Positions 1 through 8,928 are shown, counted from the first letter of the stretch. The stretch is DNA of 15,700 bases from Hepatocystis sp. ex Piliocolobus tephrosceles (GCA_902459845.2 CABPSV020000471.1:1-15700); one strand, 5' to 3'. The notes: generated by a model from the sequence alone, not told the origin. Made by a program: numbers and translations.

Positions 1-372
1 GTATACATATATACATATATATATAAATAACAACAAAGTGAATGCAACAAAATATTATTTATTAATATATATATTTTTTTTTTTTTTTTTTTAAATGTAA
101 GATGAAAAAAAAGTTTAAAAAATATATGTAAAATAAAAAAGCGAATGCGATGAAAGTAGTTAACACATATAAAAAAAAATTGTTAAAAAAGTATTAAATA
201 TTATGTGCGCTAATATATGTAAAAAATGTAAATATATATATTATTCCTATATTATTCTATATCACGTTAATTGTTTTTTAGCTTGGTGGTGTATTTAAAG
301 AAAAATAACAAGATACATAAAACACATATCTATGGTTTAATTAGCTTGCTGTTAATAATAATATATATATAT

Positions 373-446
373 ACACGCTTATGAACATACATACATACAC
401 ACTTATGTACATACATATATACACACTTATATACATACATACATGT
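373..446. repeat. Imperfect 24-26 bp tandem repeat, about three copies
   Basis: Three units built from ACACTTATG-TACATACATA-like sequence follow each other with small length differences. On the minus strand they give a repeated Lys-Cys-Val-Tyr-Met-Tyr-Val-His peptide pattern. That open frame has no other protein-like feature, so I treat it as a minisatellite rather than a gene. Confidence 0.6.
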
Positions 447-637
447 GTTAATGATAATAAATTTTTTTTTTTCTTTTAAAATTATTTTAACTAGTTTTTG
501 CAAATATATGAACATGTACGACCTGATTGAAAAATAATACATATACAATTTTCCCAAACATGAATGTATAACGTAATGATATTATTTCCGTGTTTATATT
601 ATAATAAAATTACTTTAAAATGTTTTATGTACATGCA

Positions 638-638
<1 letters not shown>

Positions 639-675
<37 letters not shown>
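639..675. repeat. (TA)n microsatellite, 37 bp
   Basis: This is an uninterrupted alternating T-A run. Similar shorter runs occur at about 913-942, 2361-2386, 4182-4204, 6822-6847, 7602-7631, 8353-8379, 10084-10104, 14709-14732 and 15030-15051. They are typical of Plasmodium spacers and introns and are likely to vary in length. Confidence 0.9.
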
Positions 676-679
<4 letters not shown>

Positions 680-908
680 ATTGCATGTATTGTAAATGTG
701 TTATGATTTTATATATATAAAAAATATACTGTTAAATAAATAAACATATACGCGTGTATAAATATATACTTATGTAAGAATACATGTATATTTAAATAGG
801 TACTTTAATATATACATAAAATTGTACGTAAATATGTACTTGTGTATTATAAAGTAAACGCATGTAGTTATGTATACATATATATATAAAAAAAAAATAT
901 ATACATTT

Positions 909-945
<37 letters not shown>

Positions 946-1071
946 CATGTATTATACAAGTCAATATAAAATGCATTTAAATGCTTTTACATGAAAATAT
1001 ATATATATATATATATTTATGTATGTGTTAATATAACGTAGATGTAAAATAACAATATTTATCTTATTTTC

Positions 1072-1236
1072 ATGACTTATAAAAACCAGTTCAAGTATTT
1101 CTCATATCACATTAAAAATGTTTATAAAATATGTATAATTAATCATGCATTTAAAAAAATAAAATTACAAAAGGCAGCATGTGAATTAATTATTGCAATA
1201 AAAAGGTATAAATTTTAAAAATTGTTAAAGATCTGA

Positions 1237-1272
<36 letters not shown>

Positions 1273-1325
1273 TATAAAAAAATTAAACTCAATTACATCT
1301 ATATAATTATTTTTCTCTATTTGAA

Positions 1326-1356
<31 letters not shown>

Positions 1357-1638
1357 GATGCATATTGTGTTAAACAATTTTTAATAAATTTTTGTAATTA
1401 CATATGTTTTCATGAAAATATTTATATGTTATCCTCATAAAATAATAATTTATACTTTTAATTTTAATTTTTTTTAACTCGCACAAATTTTTTTTATACA
1501 GTAAACACAATTTATGCATATTTAAACATATGCATAAGTACGCATTAGTTATTTTTTACGTTCGTAAAATTATGTTTGGTTATATCTTATTTATTTTTTT
1601 TTTTTTTTTTCAGAATCTGCCTACAATTAAATGTTTAA
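1072..1638 (+). CDS. Candidate two-exon small protein (52 aa), unrecognised
   Basis: An ATG at 1072 opens a 48-codon frame that is far less repetitive than its surroundings (MTYKNQFKYFSYHI..., containing QKAACELIIAIK). A donor, AAAAG|GTATAA, lies after 1205. A very T-rich tract ending in CAG at 1611-1613 gives an acceptor of matching phase. Joining 1072-1205 to 1614-1638 yields 52 residues ending in KRICLQLNV and a stop. The product is basic with amphipathic or hydrophobic stretches and has no signal peptide or motif I know. Against it: it is short, and open frames of this size arise by chance in a window this long. The unspliced version simply stops at 1216-1218. It could also be an internal fragment of a longer gene or nothing at all. 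Confidence 0.22.
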
Positions 1639-1653
1639 TAAAAGTGCTTTAAA

Positions 1654-1692
1654 TGCATGCATAAATTTATTAATTTTTTTTTGTTGCATGCA
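1654..1692. promoter_or_regulatory. Pair of TGCATGCA palindromes
   Basis: The exact 8-base palindrome TGCATGCA occurs at 1654-1661 and again at 1685-1692, 31 bp start to start, close to three helical turns. This is the established core bound by the ApiAP2 factor AP2-Sp (the PF14_0633 family), which binds as a dimer and acts in sporozoites. The nearest confident downstream gene starts 2.3 kb away, so the target is unclear. GC-containing 8-mers are rare in this sequence, which makes two copies 31 bp apart notable. The regulatory role is inferred. Confidence 0.35.
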
Positions 1693-2726
1693 ATATTTTT
1701 TTGTAAAATGCAAAATAGTCAAATACATATATGATCACTTTTTTTTTACTTTTATTATGAACATGTATATATACATACATATTCATATATATGACAAATT
1801 TATGCACATAATACATATATATATATATATGTATACAACATATACATACATATATTTTTTATAAATGAAATATAAAATATGTAAATTACACAAAGCATAT
1901 GTAATATTTACATATTTATAACACAAATACTATGCGAAAAATATTTTTTTTTTTTTTTTTTTTCTTACATAAATGGGAAGAAATCGTAAAATTTTTTATA
2001 TTTTTATTTATTATATACAACTTTGATGAACTATGTATGATATATTTTATATAAATATATATGTACATACATGTATATTTGTATTCATATTTTTAATTAT
2101 CCAGATGACGAAATTGTCAATAAGGATATTATTTGGTAAATAAAAAAAAAAAAAAAAAATTAGTTCACATTATTTTTGACAAACTAAAGTATTATAAAAA
2201 ATTTTATAGACAATAATTTATAAAAGTAAATATATCTTAAAAAAAATAGTATGTTGAACAAATTTTATTTTTTAAACAAATACTTTTTAAGTGGTGTTTA
2301 ATATTTATGTGTTTTCATTTTTGTGCTATACATTTACGTATATGTATATTAATTATACTATACATATATATATATATATATATATGTAAACATATGTAAA
2401 TACGATTGTATATAATTTAAAAGTAAAACATTAATAAAAAATAAATACAAACATTGTGCACATTTTTTTCTTTTTTTAAAACTATTTTTATATGTTTTTT
2501 TTTCACTTTTTGCTAAAATAAAAAAAATAAAAAAAATGGGTAACTTATACATATATATAAAAAATACATGAATATATACATATATGTAATCGGGTCACCA
2601 TATATTTATTTAAAAAAAAAAAAAAAAAAAAAAATCTTATTTTGACACATTTTAGATTCTACGTGTTTTACTTTTTATTCTTTAACCCTCTACTAATTGC
2701 TCATATATTTATTTAATTATACATAC

Positions 2727-2752
2727 ACACGCATATATATATATATGCGTGT
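2727..2752. repeat. Perfect 26-bp inverted repeat (ACACGC ... GCGTGT around TA)
   Basis: ACACGC and GCGTGT arms flank a self-complementary TA core, so the whole element reads the same on both strands. It could extrude as a cruciform or bind a dimeric protein, but it may simply be an expanded microsatellite with symmetric edges. Confidence 0.6.
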
Positions 2753-2936
2753 ATATATATATATATATATATACCATATTTAATACATACATTAAAATAC
2801 AATAATATGTGTAAATGCGTATAAAAAATACAAAAGTTCATCATGTTATAAGCGTATTTTTATGCTTCATTTTATAACAAAAAAAAAAAAAAAAAAAAAA
2901 AAAATAAGAAAAAAACAAAAAAAAATAAGAAAAAAA

Positions 2937-2978
2937 CAAAACAAAATAAAACGAAATAAAACAAAATAAAACAAAATG
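2937..2978. repeat. 10-bp tandem repeat (ACAAAATAAA), about four copies
   Basis: Units at 2941, 2951, 2961 and 2971 differ at one position (ACGAAATAAA in the second). The array follows a poly-A tract and two copies of a roughly 18-bp A-rich unit, which suggests expansion by slippage. No coding potential is visible. Confidence 0.7.
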
Positions 2979-3122
2979 GAAATGCACACAGTCATATACA
3001 AAAATGAGCACATATAAAAACAGGTATTTGTATTAATATATTACATAAAGCAATATTAGTTGGGGATTTTAAATATGTTGTATATTGTTGAAGATTTTTT
3101 ATTTAAAAAAAATAAAAACAAA

Positions 3123-3187
3123 ATAATAAACTAAAATAATAAACTAAAATAATGAGCTAAAATAATGAGCTAAAATATTGAGCTAAA
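3123..3187. repeat. 13-bp tandem repeat, five copies with sequential variants
   Basis: Two units read ATAATAAACTAAA, two read ATAATGAGCTAAA and one reads ATATTGAGCTAAA, followed by a shorter partial copy. Neighbouring units share the same variant, which points to stepwise local duplication. The array lies about 0.8 kb upstream of the secreted-protein gene. Confidence 0.85.
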
Positions 3188-3971
3188 ACAAGCTAAAAAT
3201 TATTTTTTATTGTTTTTATCAGTGTTCCATAATTTTTTTTTTTTAAGGTTATTTCTAATTAATGTGGATTGTAAGGTATTATATAAGTGAAAAATAAATT
3301 TTGACAAACTTTATAAAATGTGCTATATTCACATATACATACTACCTACGCACACATACACATACATATATATAAATATATATTTTTTAATTTAACATAA
3401 TTTTTTGTCTGACCTGTTTATTTAAAACATATTTCATTTGTTTCATTGTAAATTTATTTTTATCTCAATTTAAAACATAACTAATTTTTACAATAAACGT
3501 TAATACATAGTGATAAAATAAAAACTAGAGTATATTCTCAACTACATAAAAAAATAATTACAAAAAAGGGAAAGGTTTTGATAAGTATACCTATATAAAC
3601 GCGTTTATGTAATTTTTTTTTTTTTTTTTTAAAAACTACATGTGTATTTACACATTTAAGATTACTTAAAAAAAAATAAATTTTACATAGCACACGGAAA
3701 AAATGTATAAATTAATCTTGTAATGTATGTTTCTATTTACATTTGAACAAATACTTAGCCACACTAACAAAATACTTTTTATAAATACATATATTTAGGT
3801 GATCTAACAAAAAGAAAATTCTTTATACACTATAATAGTATATTATTTTTATTATATAAACATTGTTTTTTGTTGCTACAAACATATTCTTATATAAATT
3901 TTTAATATATACACTTATATACATATAAAACCTATTTAATTATCATCTCATAACTTATTAATTAAAACACC

Positions 3972-4627
3972 ATGAACTTTTTAAATTTACTACTCTTTTG
4001 TTTTTTAATTTTAAAGAACCTAGTTAGCTCTGAAAGCATAACTGATATTCCTTTAATAAATTATGAAATGATTCCTTTGCAAAGGTTATAGATAAAAAAA
4101 AAAAAAAAAGAAAAAACATAAAAAAAAGTTACTTTTTTGGAACTTTGAATCATGTCATATATAAAATAAACGGGAGTTAAAAATATATATATATATATAT
4201 ATATGAATTAATAAAAGTACCAATTTTTATAAAAAATAAAAAGCATGAATAGTGATAAAAATTTAGAATAATATTTATTTATTCTTTTTTTTTTTTATAT
4301 ATTAAAAAGAACCCGTAAAAAAAAAAAAAAAATTATGTGTAACCATAGATACTAAAAAAAAAAAAAAAAAAAAAAATACATAAAAATATTCAACAAAAAG
4401 TTATTTACTGTCAGATGGAAGGTTTCTGCTAAAGAATTAGGAAAATTAAAAGAACAACTAAAAATTTTTATAACATCAGGTTTAATTAAAAAAAAAAAAA
4501 AAAGCATAAAAAAAAAAAAATATGAATTGTTAAGTAAAAGTTTACGTTTTTTTTTGCGAAATGGTTTGTAGTTTTTATATTTTAATGTTATATTAGTTAA
4601 CATGTGGATAATAATGTCACTATGTAT

Positions 4628-4660
<33 letters not shown>

Positions 4661-5334
4661 TTTTATCACTTTAAGAAATTCAAAAGGAGGGTTCTGCTTT
4701 ACTTCAAAAATATTATAAGGAGTTTTTAATTCCTGGTATATTCTTTGTTTCTTTTTTTTTTTTTTTTTATAAATTATATAAAAAAATGAAAAGATACGAC
4801 ACATTCATTTATTTAATTGTTTATGTATTTATTTATCTGATTAATAATGTCTTCATTTTTTTATTTGTTTTGGGTCATTTATTTGTTTTGGGTCATTTAT
4901 TTATTTATTTTGTAGATGAAGAAATTGAGGTAACGTAGATAAAGCCTATCATATGCTTAAAAAATTATAAAACACACCTTGTGTCACTGTTTTGTTTTTA
5001 AACTGTAAAATCCAGTGTTTATATATAGTGCCAATATTGGTTTAAATATATGTATAATTTTTTTTTTTTCATGACCCAGAATGGTGTACAACCTGAAACA
5101 CTCTGTAGACAAAATTGTGAGACTTTATCATCAGAAAACATTAAAACCGGTATGTACACATATATGCACAATGTGTACTTATTTTATATGTATTTTTTTT
5201 TTTTTATGTATTTATTATACATTTCTAAAATGAAACATAAAACATTTATTTATGTTTTTTATTTAGATGATGAAGAAATTAAAAAAAATATATATAAATC
5301 TTTTAATTTAAATGGTCCTGTTTTATTAATTTAA
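3972..5334 (+). CDS. Predicted small secreted protein, six exons (129 aa), unrecognised
   Basis: Exons read from splice sites and phase are 3972-4084, 4415-4479, 4676-4735, 4916-4929, 5080-5149 and 5267-5334. All introns are GT-AG and T-rich before the acceptor, and the joined frame is open throughout with no forced step. Residues 1-20 form a signal peptide (hydrophobic core LLLFCFLIL, likely cleavage near SS|ES), so the product should enter the secretory pathway. The mature part is about 110 residues, charged and probably helical (KELGKLKEQLK, SALLQKYYKEF). It has one Cys pair in CRQNC and ends in NGPVLLI without a membrane anchor. Splice junctions often fall in or next to acidic segments (DEEIE, DDEEI). 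The start is the first ATG of the signal-peptide exon. I do not recognise the family and assign no function. Exons 2 and 3 have antisense open frames that I regard as shadows. Confidence 0.75.
4860..4895. repeat. 18-bp direct duplication in intron 3 of the secreted-protein gene
   Basis: Two exact copies of an 18-bp T-rich unit containing TTTTGGGTCA sit just before the acceptor of the 14-nt exon. They lengthen the T-rich tract upstream of that acceptor and could affect its recognition, although this is only inferred from position. Confidence 0.8.
4916..4929 (+). other. 14-nt microexon (exon 4) encoding DEEIE
   Basis: The acceptor TTTTGTAG and donor GAG|GTAACG bracket 14 bases. The upstream exon ends in phase 1 and the downstream exon 5 starts in phase 0, so this exon is needed to keep the frame. 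Joining exon 3 directly to exon 5 gives a stop after five codons. The phase match on both sides is the main support for the exon being real. Confidence 0.65.
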
Positions 5335-5356
5335 CATTAAAAGACAAAAAATGTTA

Positions 5357-5408
<52 letters not shown>

Positions 5409-5941
5409 ACACAACATATATGCACCTTACATATATGATTTATATAAATAAATATATAAATATAAATGTAACGACTTAGTTTTCTTTTTTTTCTCTTTTT
5501 AAAATATCTTATTATATATTCTTAATAATTTTTTTTTTTGTGTGTATTCCCATTTGTATGTAGAATTAAAAACATATGTTTAATTTTTTTTTTTTTTTTT
5601 TTTGTTATAAACGTTAATATGATAAAATTTTTACATAAAGCATAAAATTAAATAATAGAAAAAAGGATTAAACGAAAATCATCAAAAATAAAACGAAAAA
5701 AAAAAGAAAAAAAAAAATGTTACACGTGACACATTTTTAAATAAATTAATACAGATGTTTATTCGCACAAAAATAAAAAAAAAAAAAAAAAAAAAAAAAA
5801 CGGTTTAAATAATAAAAAAAAGTTTGACATAAAATGTATAAAATAAAAGAGTTTGTATGGATAAATAAAAGGTGTACGTGAATTAATATTTGTCTCTTTT
5901 TGTAAATTAAAATTTGAAAGAATACAACACGATAGAAAATA

Positions 5942-5972
<31 letters not shown>
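5335..5972. other. Convergent spacer with 46-base T run
   Basis: This spacer lies between the 3' ends of the secreted-protein gene and the enkurin gene. It holds uninterrupted T at 5359-5404, starting 24 bases after a stop codon, further T and A runs near 5586-5603 and 5775-5800, and T at 5945-5973 directly beside the enkurin stop. A near-palindrome centred on CACGTG (5713-5738, arms AAAAATGT/ACATTTTT) could form a hairpin in either 3' UTR. No gene is seen; the minus-strand 61-codon frame at 5759-5944 is poly-Phe low complexity. Confidence 0.65.
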
Positions 5973-5978
<6 letters not shown>

Positions 5979-6794
5979 ATTTTGTTTTTCCAACTTTTGT
6001 ATATCTTTTTCTAATTTCCTAAGTTGATCTTCATACAATTCTTTTTTTTTTAATTTTCTTACGGAATTAACATCAACAACATGGGATATTTTCATATATT
6101 CAGTGTTAACTTCATCATATTTATTTTTAAGATCCTGCAATAATTTTTCTTTTTTTTCTTGTAATTCTTGTGCGATTTTTAATTCATCTACTGCATCTTG
6201 CTTTTTCATATTTTCCTTTTCTTTTAATTCATTTTTTATTTGAATAAGATAAGGGCTCACTTTTCCATAATCTTCTTTAAGTAAAGGATTTTCACTTAAC
6301 AATGGTTTGGCTATTTTTTTTTTTTTTTCAACAACTTTTGTGTTAATAATTTGAACAGCATTATCGTATATATAATCAACATCTCTTGTTATATTCATTA
6401 AAGGAATGTCATGACGATCGGGTAATGGTGCTTTATATTTTTTTTTTTTTTTTTGTACAGTTAATAATTCTGGGTTTTTTTTTTTTATTACACTTAGAGA
6501 ATCTATAAATGGATTCTTTTCTCCTTTTTTTAGCACTTTTTTTTCATTACTTTTTTGTAAATCTTTTACTTTTTGTTGTTTTTCTATTATTTTAATTAAT
6601 TCACCAGTTGCATTCGAAATGTTATAACGCTTACCTTTTAAGTTAAATGTTGAATAGCTCGGTAATAAATTAGGGTTATGTATAGACTTATATAGGACTT
6701 TTTTTATTTTGCTCACCTCATTCTTTTTTATCATGCTATATGCATTGTCGTCTTCTAATGGTATACTTTCAAATAGTTTTTCGTAATCTTCCAT
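5973..6794 (-). CDS. ENKUR: Enkurin-domain protein (CFAP106/FAP106-like axonemal protein)
   Basis: This is a 273-residue single-exon gene. The C-terminal third carries the enkurin-domain signature: KEDYGKVSPYLIQIKNEL (173-190), matching the family's K-x-DYG-x-x-P-x-Y pattern. A charged coiled coil follows (LLQDLKNKYDEVNTEY; KLKKKELYEDQLRKLEKDI) and runs to the end. A second family landmark lies upstream, PLPDRHDIPLM (123-133), equivalent to the conserved P-x-x-x-HP-V/L-M segment of enkurins. Enkurin/FAP106 is a microtubule inner protein near the inner junction of axonemal doublets. In Plasmodium only the male gamete has axonemes, so expression in male gametocytes is expected (inference). The frame is open upstream of 6794, but that extension is (Ile-Tyr)n microsatellite with no ATG, so MEDYEKLF is the natural start. 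Length is close to the roughly 250 residues usual for the family. Lys runs at 115-119 and 157-160 reflect A-rich codons. Confidence 0.88.
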
Positions 6795-6821
6795 TTTGTT
6801 TTTTATGAATAAAGACGAGAG

Positions 6822-6855
<34 letters not shown>

Positions 6856-7528
6856 AATGTTAAGATATATATGGTAAGCAAATGAATATAACTTATTTTT
6901 CTTTTGATTACTAGTATATGTACATATTATATTATAATAACTTTGTCCTTTTTGAAATTTTTTTTTTTTTTTTTTTTAATTTGAAAAATTAGTTATAGCA
7001 TAGAATATATACATTTCTTTGTTTATTCACTTTTTTTTAGATACTTAGAACTAATATGATGTTTTTTTTTTTTTTTTTTTTTTTTTTTGTATTAGGTTCT
7101 TTTTTTCCTTTTTATTAATATTTGCACATAAAAAAAGCTTTATACTTGTAAAGTATCAAACAAAAAAATAAAAATATACATATATATATTGCCATTTAAT
7201 ATTATTTTTAGTTTAGGGTAATTTATTTTTACTTAAATGAATCATGTAAACATGAAATCGCTAATTATTATTTACACATGTATATATGTATATATTATTG
7301 ATCGTAAAGTGTCTAAATGTGCGAGTATGCTGCATTAAAAAGAAAATAGTTTTGCTTTAACTTTTTTTTAACTGTTTTCATAAGTTATTGAAAAAGCAGA
7401 AAACAATCGATAAAGACAGTATGAACCTTTCACATAGTATACATATAAAAATACATTTAACATAATAATACAGTGACATTTGTGAAAATATTTAAACAAA
7501 TACATTTATTAGCCTGTATCCATATGTG

Positions 7529-7540
7529 TACACGCGTGTA
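7529..7540. promoter_or_regulatory. 12-bp CG-rich palindrome TACACGCGTGTA in the divergent spacer
   Basis: This perfect palindrome has a CGCG core in a region where C and G are scarce. Its ACACGC/GCGTGT halves match the arms of the inverted repeat at 2727-2752, and another CGCG palindrome (14 bp) lies at 3595-3608. A dimeric DNA-binding protein site is possible but unproven. Confidence 0.25.
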
Positions 7541-7597
7541 TATATGTATCACTGTTAATGTGTGAGCTGAAGTGAAAAAATATACATAAATAAATAA

Positions 7598-7634
<37 letters not shown>

Positions 7635-8423
7635 TAATATAGTTCTATGTTATAATTCATAATTTTAATATTTACATTTACATAAGCATAATATCGTTTT
7701 TTTTTTTTCTTTTGAATGATCCACTTGTTTACAGTTTCTTCATTAATTTTAATACACTAAAGATATTTTTTTTTTTTAAATACTTTTAAAATATAGAGAA
7801 AAATATTAAATTGCTAACGAATTATTAGGTATATATGTAACTAAATTATAGAAATCCAACGTACATGTATATGTATATTCATTTGATATGTTCCTACATG
7901 TGATTATATACAGACCCTTATGTTTTTTTCAATTATTAACCTACATCTACATATTTATATATATATATATATATATGTATATATTTTAAAAATAATACAT
8001 TGTTGATTCGAAATCGAACAACCTTAATGGTAACAGAAAACCTATTAAAAACAACACTATTCCATTTTCTATCATTTCCCCTTAAAATACGCAACATGCA
8101 TTATTTCCATTTTATTCGTATACATATGTATACTAGCAATTTAATATTATTTTAAAATGAGTAATTCACAATTTTTGATATATTTATCATCAATCACAAT
8201 AAAGTAAAAAAAAATATAAAATATAAAATAACTATTCAAATGGAATACTTAAATTTAAGAATGAATAAATGAAAAGTTTTAAAATGTTTTTTCTCCCAAA
8301 CGATGCCAAAACAAAAGAGTGAAATTTTCAATCGCTCATTCTTTCTTCCTTCATATATATATATATATATATATATATACTTACAATGCCAATATTTACA
8401 AATGTTTTGTATACCATAATGAA

Positions 8424-8494
<71 letters not shown>

Positions 8495-8928
8495 CAACGG
8501 TTTAAAAAAAAAAAAAAAAATTATTAAGAAAAATTTTTCACCACACTTTTATTGACTATCGAGAAAAAAAAAAATATAAAAAAAAAAATAAAACATAACG
8601 AAATAGTATGTAGAAACATATGTATATGTATGTATAAACACATAAAAATATATACAAATATATACAAATATTTAGAAGATCATACAAACACAGGCAAACA
8701 TAAAAAAATGTATCTACGTATTGTTAAAAGGGCATAAATGAATTGCATAATTGTAAATTGTTTATAACAGTTAAGATTAAAAAAAAAAAATTATTATATT
8801 AAGATATTTATTTAACATATTTTATTTACATGTTTTTATAGTTTAGAGGTTTTCTTCTAAAATAATGTTATAACATTAACAACTGTTTTTGTTTCTTGCT
8901 TGTTTTTTTTTTTTTTTTGCTTTTTTTG

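Larger units (their letters stand above)
1..3971. other. Long A+T-rich spacer without a confident gene
   Basis: Almost all of this stretch is (TA)n, TATG/TACA-type simple sequence, poly-A and poly-T. Open frames of more than 60 codons here translate to Tyr/Ile/Phe/Lys low complexity and look like chance products of microsatellites. Less repetitive patches occur near 250-310, 1070-1210, 1610-1640, 2100-2140, 2640-2700 and 3240-3280. Several of these have a T-rich tract and AG in front, like small exons. I could chain only the 1072-1638 pair into an open reading frame. The last part, next to the gene starting at 3972, presumably holds that gene's promoter and 5' UTR, but no specific element is visible. 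Confidence 0.6.

Noticed and set aside
330..557. 75-codon minus-strand open frame rich in Tyr, Met, Val, His and Cys
   Set aside because: It follows the TACATACATA minisatellite, has no domain and ends in AT-rich simple sequence; best explained as a translated repeat.
770..976. 68-codon minus-strand open frame
   Set aside because: It is mostly (Tyr-Ile)n from a TA microsatellite and has no protein-like section.
1631..1864. 77-codon plus-strand open frame with a hydrophobic, signal-like start
   Set aside because: The first 30 residues look like a membrane segment, but the rest is Tyr/Ile/His microsatellite translation. No splice continuation with good coding character was found.
2358..2552. 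64-codon minus-strand open frame
   Set aside because: Lys/Phe homopolymer and TA-repeat translation only.
4352..4804. 150-codon minus-strand open frame across the secreted-protein gene
   Set aside because: It is antisense to exons 2 and 3, which join in phase on the plus strand, and is padded by poly-Phe and poly-Lys from homopolymers.
5759..5944. 61-codon minus-strand open frame in the convergent spacer
   Set aside because: Poly-Phe low complexity, with no motif.
6795..6881. Upstream in-frame extension of the enkurin gene
   Set aside because: It contains no ATG (it opens with TTG) and encodes (Ile-Tyr)n from a TA repeat, so the start was placed at 6794.
8002..8022. TTCGA-containing hairpin as a tRNA T-arm
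   Set aside because: The stem has a bulge and only a two-base loop, and no acceptor, D or anticodon arm could be fitted on either strand.
8552..8737. 61-codon plus-strand open frame upstream of NIP7
   Set aside because: Its second half looks less repetitive (LEDHTNTGKHKKMYL), but there is no recognisable family, no splice path to NIP7 and A-rich simple sequence at the start. At most it is an upstream ORF.
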